From assembly GCA_017856435.1 (NCBI GenBank), contig JAFMFB010000026.1:1-34223 (forward strand): a stretch of 34,223 bases of DNA, in the 5' to 3' direction. Positions 1 through 8,132 of the stretch are shown piece after piece. Source of the stretch: Burkholderiaceae bacterium (GTDB taxonomy: Bacteria > Pseudomonadota > Gammaproteobacteria > Burkholderiales > Burkholderiaceae_C). Below the pieces are notes generated by a model, which ran no database searches, had not been told where the DNA came from, and saw only the letters and a list, made by a program, of their open reading frames with translations. Made by a program: the position numbers and the translations under genes. Positions within the stretch are counted from its first letter, which is position 1. Each line of letters starts with the position of its first letter.

Positions 1-53
1 TCTCTGAACTGGCTGTTCGGCTCGGTCGGGTCAACGGTCTTGGTTTCGTCCAT
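1..53 (-). CDS. Partial CDS at left edge, product unknown
   Basis: On the minus strand an ATG at 53-51 opens a frame that stays open to the window edge (17 codons). It reads MDETKTVDPTEPNSQFR, which is acidic and polar like a cytoplasmic N-terminal tail. An in-frame TAG four codons upstream shows the frame cannot start earlier. There is no clear Shine-Dalgarno sequence. It lies downstream of the efp terminator on the same strand, so it would be a separate transcript. Too little is visible to name a family, and it may not be a real gene. Confidence 0.3.
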   Translation of the reverse strand, partial: MDETKTVDPTEPNSQFR

Positions 54-120
54 GAGGGTAGCCTACACCATGAAGCTGCCTGAGGCCAGCAAGAGTGAGC
101 AAGCTTTCAGCCCGAACAAT

Positions 121-146
121 AAAAAAAGCCCCCGGCGGGGGGCTTT
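121..146 (-). terminator. Rho-independent terminator of efp
   Basis: A nine-base-pair stem (AAAGCCCCC at 125-133 with GGGGGCTTT at 138-146, loop 134-137) lies just past the efp stop. Read on the minus strand it is followed by seven T residues (complement of 121-127), the classic intrinsic terminator layout. Confidence 0.85.
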
Positions 147-168
147 CATGGCAGGAGCCCAGACAGCG

Positions 169-723
169 TTAGACGCGCTTGCGGTACTCGCCGGTACGGG
201 TATCAATCTCGATCTTGTCGCCCTGGTCGACGAAGAGGGGAACGGGCACTTCAAAGCCAGTGGCAATCTTGGCGGGCTTGAGAACCTTGCCAGAGGTATC
301 GCCTTTGACCGCCGGTTCAGTCCAGGTGATCTCACGGACCACACTGGTGGGCATCTCCACCGAGATGGCTTTTCCATCATAGAAGACAACCTCAAGCGCC
401 ATGCCGTCCTCAAGGTAGTAGAGGGCATCACCCATGTTTTCAGCTTCAACCTCGTACTGGTTGAATTCTTCATCCATGCAGACATACATGGGGTCGGCAA
501 AGTAGGAGTAGGTGCACTCCTTCTTGTCCAGGACGATTTGGTCCATCTTGTCGTCGGCCTTGAAGACCACCTCGGTACCAAAGTTGGCGATCAGGCTTTT
601 GAGCTTCATGCGAACGGTTGCAGAGTTGCGTCCGCCTCGGCTGTACTCGGTTTTAAGCACGACCATAGGGTCTTTCCCATGCATGATGACATTGCCGGCA
701 CGAATTTCCTGGGCGATTTTCAT
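169..723 (-). CDS. efp: Translation elongation factor P
   Basis: Encodes 184 residues, the normal length for bacterial EF-P. EF-P binds between the P and E sites of stalled ribosomes and speeds peptide-bond formation at consecutive prolines. The N-terminal KOW-like domain opens with [13 protein letters not shown]; the two OB domains follow, ending in the typical [10 protein letters not shown]. The loop tip reads SRGGRNSA, putting arginine at position 32 rather than the lysine modified by EpmA in E. coli. In families with Arg32 this residue is rhamnosylated by EarP (established knowledge), and earP lies immediately upstream on the same strand. The gap to earP is 136 bases, so efp may be read with it or from its own promoter. 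The start is the only sensible ATG for the family. Identification is secure. Confidence 0.98.
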   Translation of the reverse strand: MKIAQEIRAGNVIMHGKDPMVVLKTEYSRGGRNSATVRMKLKSLIANFGTEVVFKADDKMDQIVLDKKECTYSYFADPMYVCMDEEFNQYEVEAENMGDALYYLEDGMALEVVFYDGKAISVEMPTSVVREITWTEPAVKGDTSGKVLKPAKIATGFEVPVPLFVDQGDKIEIDTRTGEYRKRV

Positions 724-859
724 AGTGATAGTCCAAAGGGTTGGCCGCTCATTTTCCGACTTGACGGTGTTGCTGCGGCTGATAAGGCAAGTTCAGTCCA
801 GACAGTCCGGGTAGAACTCAGCAAAGCCTTAAATTTTAACGTTTTTTCAGGGCCTGCCC

Positions 860-1915
860 TTATTTAGTGATGCGATTCACAAATTCAAGGAGTTGGGTGG
901 TCAGATCGGTCTGCTCCAGCAATCGACGACAAGCCCTCTGGGTGGCCTTACCCCAGGCTGTCAGATCCAGCGCGGGCAGGGGACCCTCATCCAGGGCATT
1001 CCAAATTCGGTGCAGGTCGCGCAGCGATTCTGGCGCGTCCATCCAGTCTAGAAAAGCTGTCAATTTTGCGTGGTGGGCGTTGTCCTGCTGAGGGTAAATT
1101 TGCCAGACGAAGGGGCGAGCAGCCCATAGCGCCCTGACCAGGGAGTCTTCTCCACGTACAAAATTGAGATCGCAACTCCAGAGCAGATGGTCAAAGTCAT
1201 CTTGTTGCAAATAGGGCAGGAAACTGACCTTCAAGCCCTTTGGTGTGGGGCAAGACCGAACCCAGGAAGCCGCCCGTCCAGCTGTTACCAGCAGATGACT
1301 TGGCTCAGAAGCCAATTGTGCAAGGACTTGAGGCAGGCGATCGGGCTCGTAGCAGAACAATGAAACCAGGCGTTCGCCAGGGGTAATTTCGATGCCCAGT
1401 CTGCTGAGCCAAGTGTCTCTGGAGAACCTGGCCTGACGCGCCATCAGGTCAGGCTCTCTCAACAGGCCTCCCGTGCGAGCAGTAAACCCTGGATAGAAGA
1501 AATACTTGGTCAAGCCCTGGCCTGCCCCGGTGAGCACCGGTGAGGGCAAGCCGTGGCTGCGTTCGACATAGCTTTGGGCTGAGAGGTACTCAAGGTTGAT
1601 CCAGGCCCGCTGGCTTGCTCCCAGCGGGCTGACAAACAGTTCCACATAGGCCTCAGGGACTTCGCAGCCAAAGGTCTCGACGAGAACCTGGCCCGGGACC
1701 ATCTGGCTCCAATTGAACGAGGGGGTCCAGTTCTGGACCTGTACCCCTGGGTGGCCCCCGGGCGCCATCCAGCGCAGGGCGCTAGGATCATCCAGCCACA
1801 GTCGAACCGGAATGCCTCGGTCAGCCAACTGACGAGCCAGTCGCCAGCTCACCCCCAAATCACCGTGGTTGTCTATGACGCGGCAGAAAATATCCCAGTA
1901 GGATGACAAAGTCAT
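860..1915 (-). CDS. earP: EF-P arginine rhamnosyltransferase EarP
   Basis: A GT-B-fold glycosyltransferase that transfers rhamnose from dTDP-L-rhamnose to Arg32 of EF-P in the cytoplasm. The N-terminal signature [15 protein letters not shown] carries Asp15 and Asp19, matching the aspartates reported as essential in studied EarPs. The C-terminal donor site shows [14 protein letters not shown] (Arg254, Glu256 and Asp257 by this start), then a [18 protein letters not shown] segment typical of the family. I chose the ATG at 1915 (351 residues) because homologues begin about seven residues before WDIFC; the frame is open to an earlier ATG at 1951. It lies upstream of efp on the same strand and head to head with uvrC. 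The pairing with an Arg32 EF-P makes the assignment firm. Confidence 0.95.
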   Translation of the reverse strand: MTLSSYWDIFCRVIDNHGDLGVSWRLARQLADRGIPVRLWLDDPSALRWMAPGGHPGVQVQNWTPSFNWSQMVPGQVLVETFGCEVPEAYVELFVSPLGASQRAWINLEYLSAQSYVERSHGLPSPVLTGAGQGLTKYFFYPGFTARTGGLLREPDLMARQARFSRDTWLSRLGIEITPGERLVSLFCYEPDRLPQVLAQLASEPSHLLVTAGRAASWVRSCPTPKGLKVSFLPYLQQDDFDHLLWSCDLNFVRGEDSLVRALWAARPFVWQIYPQQDNAHHAKLTAFLDWMDAPESLRDLHRIWNALDEGPLPALDLTAWGKATQRACRRLLEQTDLTTQLLEFVNRITK

Positions 1916-1997
1916 GCGTGAATTGTCCACAATACGGGCCATGACCAGCAAGCAAGCAGTCAGGCAGCATTCGCCTACGGAACTGAAGCCGGAGTCA

Positions 1998-3956
1998 ATG
2001 GCCGAGTTGATCTCGCAGGTGGCTGCCCTGCCAACCCTGCCCGGGGTGTATCGCTATTTCGATGGCGAAGGAAACCTGCTTTATGTCGGCAAGGCAAGAA
2101 ACCTGAAAAAGAGGGTCTCCAGCTATTTTCAGAAAAATCACGATGGCACTCGAATTGGCCACATGGTCGGCAAAATCGCCCGCCTGGAAACGACCGTGGT
2201 TCGTTCCGAGGCCGAGGCCTTGCTGCTTGAGAACAATCTGATCAAATCACTCAACCCGCGCTACAACATTTTGTTTCGGGATGACAAAAGCTATCCTTAC
2301 CTGAAGATTACGGTCGCCAGCCCAGCTGGCTCTGCAATCACCAATGCGGGTCCAACCGCCTGGCCCCGGGTCGCCTACTACCGCGGCGCAGTGGACAAAA
2401 AACACAATTACTTTGGCCCCTACCCGAGTGCTTGGGCGGTCAAGGAGGCCATCCTGCTGTTGCAGAAGGTCTTCCGCCTCAGAACCTGTGAGGACACGGT
2501 CTTTGCCAATCGAACCCGCCCGTGCCTGTTGTATCAGATCAAGCGTTGCTCTGGGCCGTGTGTGGGTCTGGTGAGTGCCCAGGCCTACGAGCAGGATGTG
2601 GCGCATGCGCATGCGTTCTTGCGTGGGGAGACCCAGCAATTGATTGAGGAACTGGAATCACGCATGCTGGGTCATTCCGAAAACCTGGCGTTCGAGCAGG
2701 CGGCACAACTGCGCGATCAAATTGCTGCCCTATCCAATGTGCTTCACCAGCAGGCAGTGGAAAGTTCCGATGACCGCGATGTCGATATTCTTGCGGTGAA
2801 GGTTCAGGGTGGGCGTGCCTGCGTCAATCTGGCCATGGTGCGGGGAGGCCGTCATCTGGGGGATCGTGCCTACTTTCCGTCTCAACTCGATGAAGCGACG
2901 GGCTTGGGACCGGCTGAGCCGGGGTCAAAGGCGGCAAGCTCGGTGCCGGCCCAGATACTTGAAGCCTTTATTGCGCAGCACTATCTGGCGGTGCCGGCCG
3001 TGCCGACCCTGATCACCAGCGAACCGGTCAGCAAGGAGCTGCTACAAGCCCTGTCTGGGCAAACCGGCGTCAAGATGCATGCTATTCACCAACCCAGGGA
3101 GCATCGTCGACGCTGGCTTGAGATGGCACAGACCAATGCCGGTCTTCAACTGACCCGCTTGTTGGCCGAAGAAGGGTCGCAACAGGCGCGCACCCGAGCA
3201 CTTGCCGAGGCTCTGGGCTTGCCGCAGGATCGACTGGAGGAACTACGGATCGAATGTTTTGACATTTCCCATACGGCCGGTGAATCGACCCAGGCGTCCT
3301 GTGTCGTCTTTCATCACCACAAGCTGCAAAGCAGCGAATATCGTCGCTACAACATCGGGGGCGTCACAGCGGGCGATGATTACGCGGCCATGCGTCAGGT
3401 ACTGACCCGACGTTACACCCGGCTGGCCCAGGCCTTGAAAGAGGGTCTGGGGCCAGATCAGAGCGGCCATGCCAGTCAGGGCAGCGACGCGACCGAAGGA
3501 ACAGACAGGTTGCCTGACCTGGTGTTGGTGGATGGCGGCAAAGGTCAGGTGGCCATGGCCAGACAAGTCTTTGAGCAACTCGGACTGGATCTATCGCTGA
3601 TTGTCGGAGTGGAAAAAGGAGAAGGCCGTAAAGTGGGGTTGGAGGAGCTGGTTTTTGCCGATGGTCGACCCAAGGTGTATCTTGGCAAGGATTCCGCTGC
3701 GCTGATGCTGGTGGCGCAAATTCGCGATGAGGCGCACCGTTTTGCCATTACCGGTATGCGGGCTGCGCGTGCCAAGGTCCGGGTCGGCGCCAGCCGAATC
3801 GAGGAAATACCTGGGGTCGGGCCCAGGCGGCGGGCCAAGTTACTGCAGCGCTTTGGGGGGGCTCGCGGAGTGGCGGCTGCCAGCGTGGAGGATCTGGCTA
3901 CAGTGGAAGGTATATCCAAGGAGCTGGCCGAATCCATCTACCAGTTCCTGCATTGA
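1998..3956 (+). CDS. uvrC: Excinuclease ABC subunit C
   Basis: UvrC makes the two incisions flanking a DNA lesion after UvrAB recognition. Visible in order: a GIY-YIG nuclease domain (LPGVYRYF, then [17 protein letters not shown]); a cysteine-containing middle region ([16 protein letters not shown]); a UVR domain ([15 protein letters not shown]); the RNase H-like nuclease ([27 protein letters not shown], holding the catalytic Asp and His); and a tandem helix-hairpin-helix tail ([25 protein letters not shown]). The ATG at 1998 has GGAG four bases upstream and places LPTLPGVYR about ten residues in, as in homologues. ATGs at 1914 and 1941 are in frame but lack a ribosome-binding site, and the one at 1914 overlaps the earP start. 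pgsA follows after 28 bases, a common adjacency. Confidence 0.95.
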   Translation: MAELISQVAALPTLPGVYRYFDGEGNLLYVGKARNLKKRVSSYFQKNHDGTRIGHMVGKIARLETTVVRSEAEALLLENNLIKSLNPRYNILFRDDKSYPYLKITVASPAGSAITNAGPTAWPRVAYYRGAVDKKHNYFGPYPSAWAVKEAILLLQKVFRLRTCEDTVFANRTRPCLLYQIKRCSGPCVGLVSAQAYEQDVAHAHAFLRGETQQLIEELESRMLGHSENLAFEQAAQLRDQIAALSNVLHQQAVESSDDRDVDILAVKVQGGRACVNLAMVRGGRHLGDRAYFPSQLDEATGLGPAEPGSKAASSVPAQILEAFIAQHYLAVPAVPTLITSEPVSKELLQALSGQTGVKMHAIHQPREHRRRWLEMAQTNAGLQLTRLLAEEGSQQARTRALAEALGLPQDRLEELRIECFDISHTAGESTQASCVVFHHHKLQSSEYRRYNIGGVTAGDDYAAMRQVLTRRYTRLAQALKEGLGPDQSGHASQGSDATEGTDRLPDLVLVDGGKGQVAMARQVFEQLGLDLSLIVGVEKGEGRKVGLEELVFADGRPKVYLGKDSAALMLVAQIRDEAHRFAITGMRAARAKVRVGASRIEEIPGVGPRRRAKLLQRFGGARGVAAASVEDLATVEGISKELAESIYQFLH

Positions 3957-3984
3957 GGCTGCTGGCTCATGCCACAATTACGGC

Positions 3985-4551
3985 ATGTTTTTGACCATCC
4001 CAACTTTGATGACCTGGACGCGTATCGTCGCGATCCCATTGATTGTCGGGGTGTTTTATCTGCCACTGGCTCCCGAAACTTGCAATCTGGTTGCCACGGT
4101 GATGTTTGTCGTGTTCGCCTTGACTGACTGGCTGGACGGCTATCTGGCAAGAAAACTCAACCAGGTTTCCTCCTTTGGCGCCTTTCTGGATCCGGTGGCT
4201 GACAAATTCCTGGTATGCGCCTCATTACTGGTGCTTGTCGATTTGCAAAGAGCCGATGTTTTTGTGGCCCTGATCATTATTGGCCGTGAGATAGCCATTT
4301 CAGCGTTGCGGGAATGGATGGCTCAGATTGGCGCGCACAAGAGCGTTGCTGTGCACATGCTGGGCAAGCTCAAGACCACGGTACAGATGGTGGCCATTCC
4401 CTTTCTCCTTTTTGACGGCATGTTGTTCGGTCTGATCGATACCCGGGTCTGGGGCGGTGGACTGATCTGGCTGGCTGCCGTACTGACCGTCTGGTCTATG
4501 GTTTACTACTTGCAGAAGGCCCTGCCGGAAATCCGGGCGCGGGTCAAATGA
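3985..4551 (+). CDS. pgsA: CDP-diacylglycerol--glycerol-3-phosphate 3-phosphatidyltransferase
   Basis: Encodes 188 residues of an inner-membrane enzyme that makes phosphatidylglycerol phosphate from CDP-diacylglycerol and glycerol-3-phosphate, the committed step to phosphatidylglycerol and cardiolipin. The CDP-alcohol phosphatidyltransferase motif (DG-x2-AR-x8-G-x3-D-x3-D) is complete: DWLDGYLARK followed by FGAFLDPVADK. About five hydrophobic segments are visible. The frame is open far upstream into uvrC, but homologues start at MFLTIPTLMTWTR, so the ATG at 3985 is chosen; it lacks an obvious ribosome-binding site and may rely on translation from uvrC 28 bases upstream. Its stop overlaps the next start as ATGA, implying coupled translation with the permease. 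Confidence 0.95.
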   Translation: MFLTIPTLMTWTRIVAIPLIVGVFYLPLAPETCNLVATVMFVVFALTDWLDGYLARKLNQVSSFGAFLDPVADKFLVCASLLVLVDLQRADVFVALIIIGREIAISALREWMAQIGAHKSVAVHMLGKLKTTVQMVAIPFLLFDGMLFGLIDTRVWGGGLIWLAAVLTVWSMVYYLQKALPEIRARVK

Positions 4552-5450
4552 AGTCACAGGTCCAGGACGACGCCCTGTTGCGGGCGATGCCGCTAGTGTT
4601 CGTGATGATCTGGAGCACCGGCTTCATCGTTGCGCGGTATGGCATGCCCTACGCACCGCCCATGTCGTTTCTTGCGCTTCGTTATGCGCTGTCAATACTT
4701 TGCTTTCTGATCTGGATTGGTTTAGCCCGGGTGGCCTGGCCTGATACAAGGCAGCAGTGGCTGCACCTGGCCCTGACCGGTGTGCTGATGCATGGCGGTT
4801 ATCTGGGGGGGGTCTGGTCGGCGGTCAAGGCCGGTATGGGCGCGGGCCTGAGCGCCCTGATCGTTGGACTGCAACCGGTACTTACAGCGGTCTGGCTTTC
4901 CGCCAGTGGAAGTCGAGTCACCCAGAAACAATGGCTGGGACTGCTGCTGGGGCTGGTCGGTCTGGTTCTTGTGGTGTCAAATAAATTTGGCAAGGGTGGC
5001 GAGGCAGACTGGACCAACCTGTCGCTGGCGGTGCTGGCTTTATTGAGCATTACCACTGGCACCCTGTACCAAAAACGGTTTGTCAAACCTTGTGATGTCC
5101 GATCGGCCAATGCTGTGCAGTTGATGGCTGCATTCGCAGTGACTTTCCCACTGGCGATGCTGGAGGACGAGATGATTCGTTGGGTCGGACCGTCAGGAAG
5201 CCTCAATCTCGAGTTGGCGGGTGCCATGGCATGGTCTGTTCTTGGCCTGACTCTTGGCGGCAGTTCCTTGCTCTACCTTCTGATACAGCGCGGAGCAGCA
5301 ACGACGGTCACAAGCTTGCTGTACCTGGTTCCACCCGCCACAGCCATGTTGGCCTGGCTCCTTTTTGGCGAGCCGATCACAATTGTCATATTGTTGGGCA
5401 CCGCGCTGACGGCCATCGGGGTCGGGTTGGTGGTAAGACCAACTCAGTGA
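4548..5450 (+). CDS. EamA/DMT-superfamily permease
   Basis: Encodes 300 residues with about ten hydrophobic segments arranged as two EamA repeats, the standard drug/metabolite transporter layout. The N-terminal repeat starts MPLVFVMIWSTGFIVARYGM. The end of each repeat carries the usual glycine-rich helix (LGLLLGLVGLVLVVSN and LLGTALTAIGVGLVV), and the second repeat has LLFGEPIT. Such proteins export amino acids, nucleosides or other small metabolites across the inner membrane; the substrate cannot be read from sequence. The start overlaps the pgsA stop (ATGA), so it is part of the same transcript. It is followed after 9 bases by the hydrolase gene. Family assignment is firm; function is open. 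Confidence 0.9.
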   Translation: MKSQVQDDALLRAMPLVFVMIWSTGFIVARYGMPYAPPMSFLALRYALSILCFLIWIGLARVAWPDTRQQWLHLALTGVLMHGGYLGGVWSAVKAGMGAGLSALIVGLQPVLTAVWLSASGSRVTQKQWLGLLLGLVGLVLVVSNKFGKGGEADWTNLSLAVLALLSITTGTLYQKRFVKPCDVRSANAVQLMAAFAVTFPLAMLEDEMIRWVGPSGSLNLELAGAMAWSVLGLTLGGSSLLYLLIQRGAATTVTSLLYLVPPATAMLAWLLFGEPITIVILLGTALTAIGVGLVVRPTQ

Positions 5451-5459
5451 GGACTTGGC

Positions 5460-6344
5460 GTGAGCATGTTTGACCCATCCGAACCGTTTACCCTTCAACG
5501 CGGTGGCGTGACCCTGTCTGGACGGCGCTGCGGGGTGGGGAAGCCCTTGTTGATGTTGCACGGACATCCGCAGACCCATGCCATGTGGCATCGGATCGCG
5601 CCGATACTGGCCAAGAAATTTTCTTTGTTCATGTTTGACTTGCGGGGCTACGGCGATTCAGACCGTCCCCAATCGGAACCAGACCACCTTGCCTACTCAA
5701 AAAGAGAAATGTCGCTTGATGCTCTGGCGGTGATGCATCACTTTGGCGTTGAGAAATTTCAGGTGCTGGCCCATGACCGGGGCGCGCGTGTAGCACACCG
5801 GCTTGCGCTCGATCACCCACACGCTGTGGAGCGCATGATCTTGCTGGATATTGCGCCCACACTGGCGATGTACCGCCAAGCCAGCGATGGTTTTGCCAGG
5901 GCCTATTGGCATTGGTTTTTTCTGATTCAACCGCCCCCCCTGCCGGAGGCGTTGATCGACTCTGATCCAATTCGTTACCTGCGCAGTGTGATGGGCCGCC
6001 GGCACGGGGGACTGTCAATCTTTCAGAGCGAAGCTCTGGCCGAATACGAACGCTGCATTGCGCGGCCTGGGTCTGCGCGAGGTATTTGCGAAGACTATCG
6101 TGCTGCTGCCACCATTGATCTGGTGCATGATCGCGCCGATCAAGAAGCGGGCCGGCGGGTCTTGTCACCGTTGCGTATCCTGTGGGGTCTGCATGGCGCA
6201 GTTGGGCAGAATTTTGATGTGCTGGGTCTGTGGCGCGAAGTAGCGTCACAGGTTGACGGACATGCACTACCCTGCGGCCATTACATCGCTGAGGAAGCGC
6301 CGGAACTTTTATTGGCCGAGTGCCATGATTTTTTTGAAACCTGA
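5460..6344 (+). CDS. Alpha/beta hydrolase, haloacetate (fluoroacetate) dehalogenase-like
   Basis: Encodes 294 residues with an alpha/beta hydrolase fold. The oxyanion motif is HGHPQTHAMW and the nucleophile elbow is HDRGAR with Asp106, an aspartate as in dehalogenases and epoxide hydrolases. From memory of the fluoroacetate dehalogenase family, the matching residues are Arg107 and Arg110 (carboxylate binding), Asp130 (LLDIAPT), His151 and Trp152 (AYWHWFF), Tyr213 (EDYRAAATID) and the catalytic His274 (PCGHYI). The halide-pocket Trp near residue 180 of the known enzyme seems absent (VMGRRHGG here). It may release halide from haloacetates to give glycolate, or act on another small acid. Start: GTG at 5460, six bases after GAGGA; an ATG at 5466 is also possible. 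It follows the permease by 9 bases and precedes a dehydrogenase by 21. Confidence 0.8.
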   Translation: MSMFDPSEPFTLQRGGVTLSGRRCGVGKPLLMLHGHPQTHAMWHRIAPILAKKFSLFMFDLRGYGDSDRPQSEPDHLAYSKREMSLDALAVMHHFGVEKFQVLAHDRGARVAHRLALDHPHAVERMILLDIAPTLAMYRQASDGFARAYWHWFFLIQPPPLPEALIDSDPIRYLRSVMGRRHGGLSIFQSEALAEYERCIARPGSARGICEDYRAAATIDLVHDRADQEAGRRVLSPLRILWGLHGAVGQNFDVLGLWREVASQVDGHALPCGHYIAEEAPELLLAECHDFFET

Positions 6345-6365
6345 GACATGTAGAAGGAGTCTATC

Positions 6366-7451
6366 GTGAGCAAAAAACGTATTGCCGTCATCGCAGGGGA
6401 CGGAATTGGCAAGGAAACCATGCCTGAGGGTATCCGGGTGATGGAAGCTGCTGCCAGCAAATTTGGACTCGAGCTGGAATTTGACCATTTCGATTTTGCC
6501 TGCTGGGATTACTTTGAAAAGCATGGGCGCATGATGCCCGACAACTGGAAGGATCAGGTGGGAAGCCACGATGCAATTTATTTTGGCGCTGTAGGTTGGC
6601 CAGAAAAAATAGCGGACCATGTCTCCCTCTGGGGTTCGCTCATCCTATTTCGTCGCGAGTTTGATCAGTATGTCAATCTGCGACCAGCTAGGTTGATGCC
6701 TGGTATTGTGGCGCCGGTGGTACGCAAGGATGGCAGCGCCCGGGCGCCAGGGGAGATCGACATGTACATCGTGCGCGAAAACACGGAAGGCGAGTACTCG
6801 GCCGTAGGTGGCCGAATGTTTGCTGGTACCGAGCGCGAGATGGTGATGCAAGAGGCGGTATTTTCACGTTTTGGCGTTGACCGCGTGTTGAAGTTTGCCT
6901 ATGAACTGGCCCAAGCAAGACCACGCAAGCATCTGACCAGTGCCACCAAATCCAATGGCATCGCGATCACCATGCCCTACTGGGATGAGCGGGTCGAGGC
7001 CATGGCCAAACTCTATCCAGAAGTCAAAACCGACAAGTTCCACATTGACATCCTGACGGCGCACTTTGTGCAACGCCCCGACTACTTTGATGTGGTGGTT
7101 GCCAGCAATCTGTTTGGGGACATCCTGAGCGATCTGGGCCCGGCCTGTACAGGCACCATTGGTATCGCACCAAGCGCCAACCTGAATCCGGAGCGCAAGT
7201 TCCCATCGCTCTTTGAACCTGTTCATGGTTCTGCGCCCGATATCGCGGGAAAAGGCGTAGCCAACCCCATTGGTCAAATCTGGTGTGGGGCGATGATGCT
7301 CGAGTTTCTGGGGCACAAGGCTGCGCATGATGCAGTCTTGGCGGCTATTGAAAAAGTCCTGGATCCAAAGAGTGGTGCTCCGCGTACGCCGGATATTGGA
7401 GGCTCGGCTGGCACGGGGGATCTGGGTAAAGCGATTGCTTCAGCCTTGTAG
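6366..7451 (+). CDS. ttuC: Tartrate dehydrogenase / D-malate dehydrogenase (decarboxylating) family
   Basis: Encodes 361 residues of the isocitrate/isopropylmalate dehydrogenase superfamily, NAD-dependent and metal-dependent oxidative decarboxylases of 2-hydroxy acids. Seen: IAVIAGDGIGKET at the N-terminus, IVRENTEGEYS in the middle, the metal-binding NLFGDILSDLGP, and LFEPVHGSAPDIAGKGVANP. The 30-residue stretch around FDFACWDYF and GSLILFRREFDQYVNLRPAR fits the tartrate/D-malate branch (TtuC, DmlA) better than LeuB, and no leuCD genes are nearby. Tartrate, D-malate or 3-isopropylmalate-like substrates cannot be separated by eye. Start is GTG at 6366, six bases after AAGGAG, a strong ribosome-binding site. 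It is the last gene of the run that begins with uvrC. Confidence 0.85.
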   Translation: MSKKRIAVIAGDGIGKETMPEGIRVMEAAASKFGLELEFDHFDFACWDYFEKHGRMMPDNWKDQVGSHDAIYFGAVGWPEKIADHVSLWGSLILFRREFDQYVNLRPARLMPGIVAPVVRKDGSARAPGEIDMYIVRENTEGEYSAVGGRMFAGTEREMVMQEAVFSRFGVDRVLKFAYELAQARPRKHLTSATKSNGIAITMPYWDERVEAMAKLYPEVKTDKFHIDILTAHFVQRPDYFDVVVASNLFGDILSDLGPACTGTIGIAPSANLNPERKFPSLFEPVHGSAPDIAGKGVANPIGQIWCGAMMLEFLGHKAAHDAVLAAIEKVLDPKSGAPRTPDIGGSAGTGDLGKAIASAL

Positions 7452-7571
7452 AAACACTGCAGCACTTAGGAAATTTCGTCAAGTCCAAAAAAGTTGGGGT
7501 AATCCCGGTATGGACTCAGGTGCATTGAACATGTCTAAAATACCTTTACTTCTTGCCTTTTGTCCAAACAG

Positions 7572-7600
7572 TTAAAAATCAAAGCGTCTTATCTCATAAT
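7572..7600 (+). promoter_or_regulatory. Candidate sigma-70 promoter for hupB
   Basis: TTAAAA (7572-7577) and CATAAT (7595-7600) are separated by exactly 17 bases in the AT-rich 260-base gap before hupB. The predicted leader is about 105 bases. I see no other feature in 7452-7711, and no clear terminator for the preceding dehydrogenase gene. Confidence 0.5.
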
Positions 7601-7711
7601 CACTATTTAATTTCTGTAAGGTAAAAGCAGCACTCAAGTTTTGATTCACAGTTTTCGAAAAGCAAAACGCGAATCATTTTTTCAACTCACATCAACACAC
7701 TGGGACTCACT

Positions 7712-7984
7712 ATGAATAAAACAGAACTTATCGAACATATCGCCAAGCAGGCTGACATTTCCAAGGCCGCTGCCACTCGCGCCTTGGAAGCCACCATTGG
7801 CGCTGTGCGTACCACCCTGAAAAAGGGCGGCACCGTGTCTCTGGTAGGTTTTGGAACATTTGCAGTGGGTAAGCGTGCTGCCCGTACCGGCCGCAATCCC
7901 CGTACCGGCGCTGCGATTAAAATCAAGTCTGCCAAGGTGCCAAAGTTTCGTCCGGGCAAAGCATTGAAAGATGCATTGAACTGA
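7712..7984 (+). CDS. hupB: DNA-binding protein HU (beta-type)
   Basis: Encodes 90 residues, the standard length of HU, a dimeric nucleoid protein that bends DNA. The sequence begins [21 protein letters not shown], shows [22 protein letters not shown] leading into the DNA-binding beta arm, and ends with [17 protein letters not shown] rather than IHF is indicated by this arm and the lack of an IHF-type extension. It is expressed from its own AT-rich upstream region. The stop codon is only 13 bases before tRNA-Val with no terminator between them, so one transcript probably carries both. Confidence 0.97.
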   Translation: MNKTELIEHIAKQADISKAAATRALEATIGAVRTTLKKGGTVSLVGFGTFAVGKRAARTGRNPRTGAAIKIKSAKVPKFRPGKALKDALN

Positions 7985-7997
7985 ACCCGTACGGGTG

Positions 7998-8073
7998 GGG
8001 TGCTTAGCTCAGCTGGTAGAGCGGCGCCCTTACAAGGCGTAGGTCGGCGGTTCGAACCCGTCAGCACCCACCA
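7998..8073 (+). tRNA. tRNA-Val (anticodon TAC)
   Basis: A complete cloverleaf of 76 bases including encoded CCA. The acceptor stem is GGGTGCT (7998-8004) with AGCACCC (8063-8069), discriminator A, and CCA at 8071-8073. The D-arm is GCTC/GAGC, the anticodon stem 8024-8028 pairs with 8036-8040, and the anticodon TAC is at 8031-8033. The T-loop reads TTCGAAC. It follows the hupB stop by 13 bases and is followed by a terminator. Confidence 0.97.
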
Positions 8074-8080
8074 CTCGAGC

Positions 8081-8108
8081 AAAGGCGAACAGATTGTTCG
8101 CCTTTTTT
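8081..8108 (+). terminator. Terminator of the hupB-tRNA-Val transcript
   Basis: A ten-base-pair perfect stem, AAAGGCGAAC (8081-8090) with GTTCGCCTTT (8096-8105), has a five-base loop and runs into TTTTTT (8103-8108). It ends 24 bases before the ppiD start, so ppiD depends on read-through or on a promoter overlapping this hairpin. Confidence 0.9.
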
Positions 8109-8132
8109 GTTGTATGGATTGAGAGTCATTAC

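Noticed and set aside
40-867. 275-codon open frame on plus across efp
   Set aside because: It is antisense to efp, whose protein is unmistakable; the reading is low-complexity shadow sequence with no ribosome-binding site or family.
3727-3984. N-terminal extension of pgsA into uvrC
   Set aside because: The extra residues overlap the uvrC helix-hairpin-helix region in another frame and are absent from PgsA.
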